The notes under the pieces are model-generated. The model was not told the origin of the DNA. It ran no database searches and worked only from the letters and a program-made list of their open reading frames with translations. A stretch of DNA of 64,000 bases from Streptomyces cyaneogriseus subsp. noncyanogenus (lineage in GTDB: Bacteria > Actinomycetota > Actinomycetes > Streptomycetales > Streptomycetaceae). This document shows, piece by piece, positions 61,539-64,000 of this stretch; within the stretch, counting starts at the first letter, position 1; every line of letters starts with the position of its first letter. Location of the stretch: NCBI RefSeq assembly GCF_000931445.1, contig NZ_CP010849.1, positions 2,914,001 to 2,978,000 on the forward strand, written 5' to 3'. A program made the translations under genes and the position numbers.

Positions 61539-63155
61539 CTACTCCTGCGCCGCCGGCCAGGGCACCTGGGGCGACCGGTAGAAGCCGATGCCGAGCGCCT
61601 CCCAGCGCGGCGCCTGCGCCGCGAGCCGTTCCTTGTAGGCGTCCCAGTCGTGCGTGGACGCCGGCGACCAGCCCAGCTCGGCGATGCCCGGCAGCCGGGG
61701 GAAGGCCATGTGGTCGATGTGGGCGGAGTTCTCGATGGCCTCCGACCACAGCGGTGCCTCGACGCCCCGGATCGCGGAGGCGGGCGCGCCCGGCAGATAG
61801 GCGCCCGGGTCCCAGTCGTAGGACCGCCGCACCTCGACGTACCCCGCCCAGGACAGACCGAGCGGGGTGTCCTTGGTGTACTTCATGTCGAGGTAGGACC
61901 GGTCGGCCGGGGACAGGATCAGCCCCGTGCCGTTCTGCGCGGCCTTCGCCACCTGCGCCTTCTCGGCGGCGCTGGTGCGGTCCAGGCCCCAGTACTGGGC
62001 GAGCGCCCCCTCGGCCGGGGTGGCGCCGGTGAGCTGGTGCCAGCCGATGACGGTCTTGCCGTACTTGGCGACGACCGGCTGGACCCGGTCCATGAACGCC
62101 ACGTAGTCGGCGTGGCTGGTGGAGTGCGCCTCGTCGCCGCCGATGTGGAAGTACCGGCCCGGGGTGAGGGCGGCGACCTCGCGGACGACGTCGTCGATGA
62201 AGTCGTAGGTGATGTCCTTGCCGACGCACAGCGAGCTGAAGCCGACCTTGATGCCGGTGTAGAGCGGGGGTGCCACGCCGTCGCAGTTCAGCTCGGCGTA
62301 GGAGGCGAGGGCCGCGTTGGTGTGGCCCGGCATGTCGATCTCGGGCACGACCTCCAGATGGCGCGAGCCCGCGTAGCGCACGATCTCCTTGTACTGCTCC
62401 TTGGTGTAGTAGCCGCCGGGACCGCCGCCCACCTCGGTGGAGCCGCCGTAGGGGGCCAGGCGCGGCCAGGAGTCCACGGCGATCCGCCAGCCCTGGTCGT
62501 CGCTCAGGTGCAGATGCAGCTTGTTGATCTTGTAGAGGGCGATCTGGTCGATGTACCGCTTGACCTCGTCGACGGTGAAGAAGTGCCGGGCGACGTCGAG
62601 CATGGCGCCGCGCCAGGCGTAGCGCGGGGTGTCCTCGATGGTGCCGCCCGCCACCAGCCAGGGGCCGGGCTGGGCGGAGTCCTTCTCGACGGCGGCCGGC
62701 AGGAGCTGCCGCAGCGTCTGCACGCCGTGGAAGAGGCCGGCGGGCTCGCGGGCGGTGATGGTGACGCCCGAGCGGCGGCTGTCGAGGCGGTAGCCCTCGC
62801 TCCCGTAGGGGCCGTCGGCCAGGCGCAGCCGGATGCCTCCCTCGCCGCGGGAGGTGACGGGCAGCCGGTAGCCGGTCGAGGGCCGCAGCACGCCGGCGAG
62901 GTACTCGCCGACCCGGCGGGCCTCACGGGGGCCGTCGACTCGGATGTGGGTGCCGCGCGTGATGCGGTACGGGGATCCGCCCGGGTCGACCGAGGCGGGG
63001 GCCGGGATCACCCGGTCCAGGGGGACGGGGGCCGCGGCGTCCGGTGCCGCGGCGGCACCGGTGGCGGTGAAGGTGCCGGCGGCCACCAGCAGCAGGGTGC
63101 CGAGCAGCCTGGCCATGCGGGGAGTCGTTCTGTGGTGCCGTGCGTGCCGTCTCAC
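61539..63155 (-). CDS. secreted beta-N-acetylhexosaminidase (GH20)
   Basis: The 538-residue precursor starts at GTG 63155 after AAGGGAG, with a basic signal peptide (MARLLGTLLLVAAGTFTATGAAAA). It has the GH20b domain then the GH20 barrel: LHLHLSDDQGWRI, VPEIDMPGHTNAA and the catalytic pair in HIGGDEAHS (about residue 340), plus WEALGIGFYRSP at the end. It releases GlcNAc from chitobiose and chito-oligomers outside the cell. The DasR-like site upstream predicts induction when GlcNAc-phosphates accumulate. Confidence 0.92.
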   Translation of the reverse strand: MRRHARHHRTTPRMARLLGTLLLVAAGTFTATGAAAAPDAAAPVPLDRVIPAPASVDPGGSPYRITRGTHIRVDGPREARRVGEYLAGVLRPSTGYRLPVTSRGEGGIRLRLADGPYGSEGYRLDSRRSGVTITAREPAGLFHGVQTLRQLLPAAVEKDSAQPGPWLVAGGTIEDTPRYAWRGAMLDVARHFFTVDEVKRYIDQIALYKINKLHLHLSDDQGWRIAVDSWPRLAPYGGSTEVGGGPGGYYTKEQYKEIVRYAGSRHLEVVPEIDMPGHTNAALASYAELNCDGVAPPLYTGIKVGFSSLCVGKDITYDFIDDVVREVAALTPGRYFHIGGDEAHSTSHADYVAFMDRVQPVVAKYGKTVIGWHQLTGATPAEGALAQYWGLDRTSAAEKAQVAKAAQNGTGLILSPADRSYLDMKYTKDTPLGLSWAGYVEVRRSYDWDPGAYLPGAPASAIRGVEAPLWSEAIENSAHIDHMAFPRLPGIAELGWSPASTHDWDAYKERLAAQAPRWEALGIGFYRSPQVPWPAAQE

Positions 63156-63202
63156 ATGCGCTCCCTTCAGCTCAACTCCGGGGCTCCGCAAGGGAATCCC
63201 GG

Positions 63203-63218
63203 ACGGGTATAGACCACT
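63203..63218. promoter_or_regulatory. DasR-responsive element (dre) upstream of GH20 gene
   Basis: ACGGGTATAGACCACT matches 13 of 16 positions of the DasR palindrome AGTGGTCTAGACCACT, with the right half complete. It lies 48 bases before the GTG start in the 93-bp divergent promoter region. Confidence 0.7.
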
Positions 63219-63248
63219 CTCCCGCACATCCGGTGAAACAATCACCCC

Positions 63249-64000
63249 ATGGCGGAAATCATCCGGAAGGACGGCACGTGGGTCTTCGACGGCGACGCCC
63301 TGCGGTTGACCCCGGGACGGGACAAGAACGTCGGCCTGCTGCGCAGGAGCCTGGGTGAACTCACGGTCCCGCTGCGGGCGCTGGCGGGGGTCTCGTTCGA
63401 GCAGGGGCGCAGGTCCGGCCGGTTGCGGCTGCGCCTGCGGGACGGCGCGGACCCGCTGCTCCACGCCACCGGCGGGCGGCTGGCCGAGCCGCACGACCCC
63501 TACGGGCTGACCGTGGAGCCCGACCGGTACGGCGTCGCCGCCTATCTGGTGGACGAGGTCCGCAGCGCCCTGCTCCTGGAGCAGGTGCCGGCCGGGCCGG
63601 TGGACGAGTACCTGCTGCCGGGGCCGGCCGTGCCGCTGTCGGTGTCGGCCGGGGACGGCACGGCGAGCTTCGACGGCGAGCAGGTTCGCCTGGAGTGGAA
63701 CTGGAAGACGGAGGACGCCAAGGCCGCCGCCGGCACCCGCACGCTGGCGCTGGCCGACATCGCGGCCGTGGAGTGGCAGCCGGCGGTCGGCCTGGAGAAC
63801 GGGCATCTGCGCTTCACGGTGCGCAACGCGCCGACCGAGGCGCCGGCCAAGTACGACCCCAACGCCGTGGAGCTGTGGGGGTTCAAGAAGGACCCGCTGA
63901 TGGCGCTGGTCGCCGCCGCCGTGCAGGCCCGGCTGCCGCACCCGGCCCGCCCGGCCGCCGAGCGCCCCGCTCCCCTGCCCGCTCCCGCGCCCGCCACCGC
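63249..64000 (+). CDS. DUF4429-domain protein (3' end cut by window)
   Basis: ATG 63249 opens a frame with no stop before the window ends, at least 250 residues. Two related units are visible, at about residues 1-115 (MAEIIRKDGTWVFDGDALRL) and 120-235 (GTASFDGEQVRLEWNWKTED), matching the duplicated DUF4429 fold of actinobacteria. A Pro/Ala-rich linker begins near 235. Family function is unknown; a membrane- or short C-terminal domain often follows in related proteins. No ribosome site is obvious, so translation may be leaderless. Confidence 0.75.
   Translation, partial: MAEIIRKDGTWVFDGDALRLTPGRDKNVGLLRRSLGELTVPLRALAGVSFEQGRRSGRLRLRLRDGADPLLHATGGRLAEPHDPYGLTVEPDRYGVAAYLVDEVRSALLLEQVPAGPVDEYLLPGPAVPLSVSAGDGTASFDGEQVRLEWNWKTEDAKAAAGTRTLALADIAAVEWQPAVGLENGHLRFTVRNAPTEAPAKYDPNAVELWGFKKDPLMALVAAAVQARLPHPARPAAERPAPLPAPAPAT

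Overview
The window is about 72% G+C with GC-rich third codon positions, frequent GTG/TTG starts, 4-base start/stop overlaps, Tat-type signal peptides, DmdR/IdeR iron boxes, a DasR-type site and a desferrioxamine (des) operon. All of this points to a chromosomal region of a Streptomyces close to S. coelicolor/S. lividans. The window is not purely wild type. Three perfect loxP sites sit inside a LysR-type regulator gene at 21.5 kb, so the sequence comes from a laboratory-engineered strain.

Layout. 1-1152: a ClpC-like AAA protein, open at the left edge. 1298-7191: a ribose operon (LacI regulator, RbsA, a permease fused to its binding protein, ribokinase, RbsD). 7878-7997: a 39-residue protein. 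8590-13162: a sugar catabolic operon (isomerase, DUF993/DHDPS-like protein, oxidoreductase) with a divergent LacI regulator and matching operators. 13627-16700: nadE, a tautomerase, a RibD/DHFR-like reductase and a sugar isomerase. 16793-19939: a response regulator, histidine kinase and CPBP protease on the minus strand, bounded by a 25-bp inverted repeat. 19992-22210: an EamA transporter and the loxP-broken LysR gene. 22539-26619: a GH3 glycosidase, a PS-10-type peptidase and a small secreted protein. 26742-36348: a fused ABC exporter, a phytase-like secreted esterase, a TetR regulator, a membrane glycosyltransferase and a small secreted protein.

36591-42501: a TPP decarboxylase, ureohydrolase and sodium/solute symporter on the minus strand, with a divergent PucR regulator. 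Together they fit uptake and breakdown of a guanidino compound, possibly the arginine transaminase route. 42565-46151: a phosphatase, a CDF metal exporter, a His/Asp-rich secreted peptide and a TesB thioesterase. 46161-54104: acyl-CoA dehydrogenase, TetR regulator, acyl-CoA carboxylase beta and alpha subunits, HMG-CoA lyase and isovaleryl-CoA-type dehydrogenase, which together form a leucine/isovalerate catabolic (liu-type) cluster. 54282-61460: siderophore uptake (desE, desF) and desABCD, with two iron boxes. 61539-63155: a GH20 hexosaminidase with a DasR-like site. 63249-end: a DUF4429 protein cut by the right edge.

The strongest unexplained signal is the loxP array. Its three sites repeat every 70 bp, the insert is flanked by a 62-bp duplication of the target gene, and each 36-bp spacer carries 30 bp identical (inverted) to the promoter of the neighbouring GH3 gene. 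Removing the insert and one duplicate restores a normal 305-residue LysR protein. No tRNA, rRNA, CRISPR array or intact insertion sequence was recognised.
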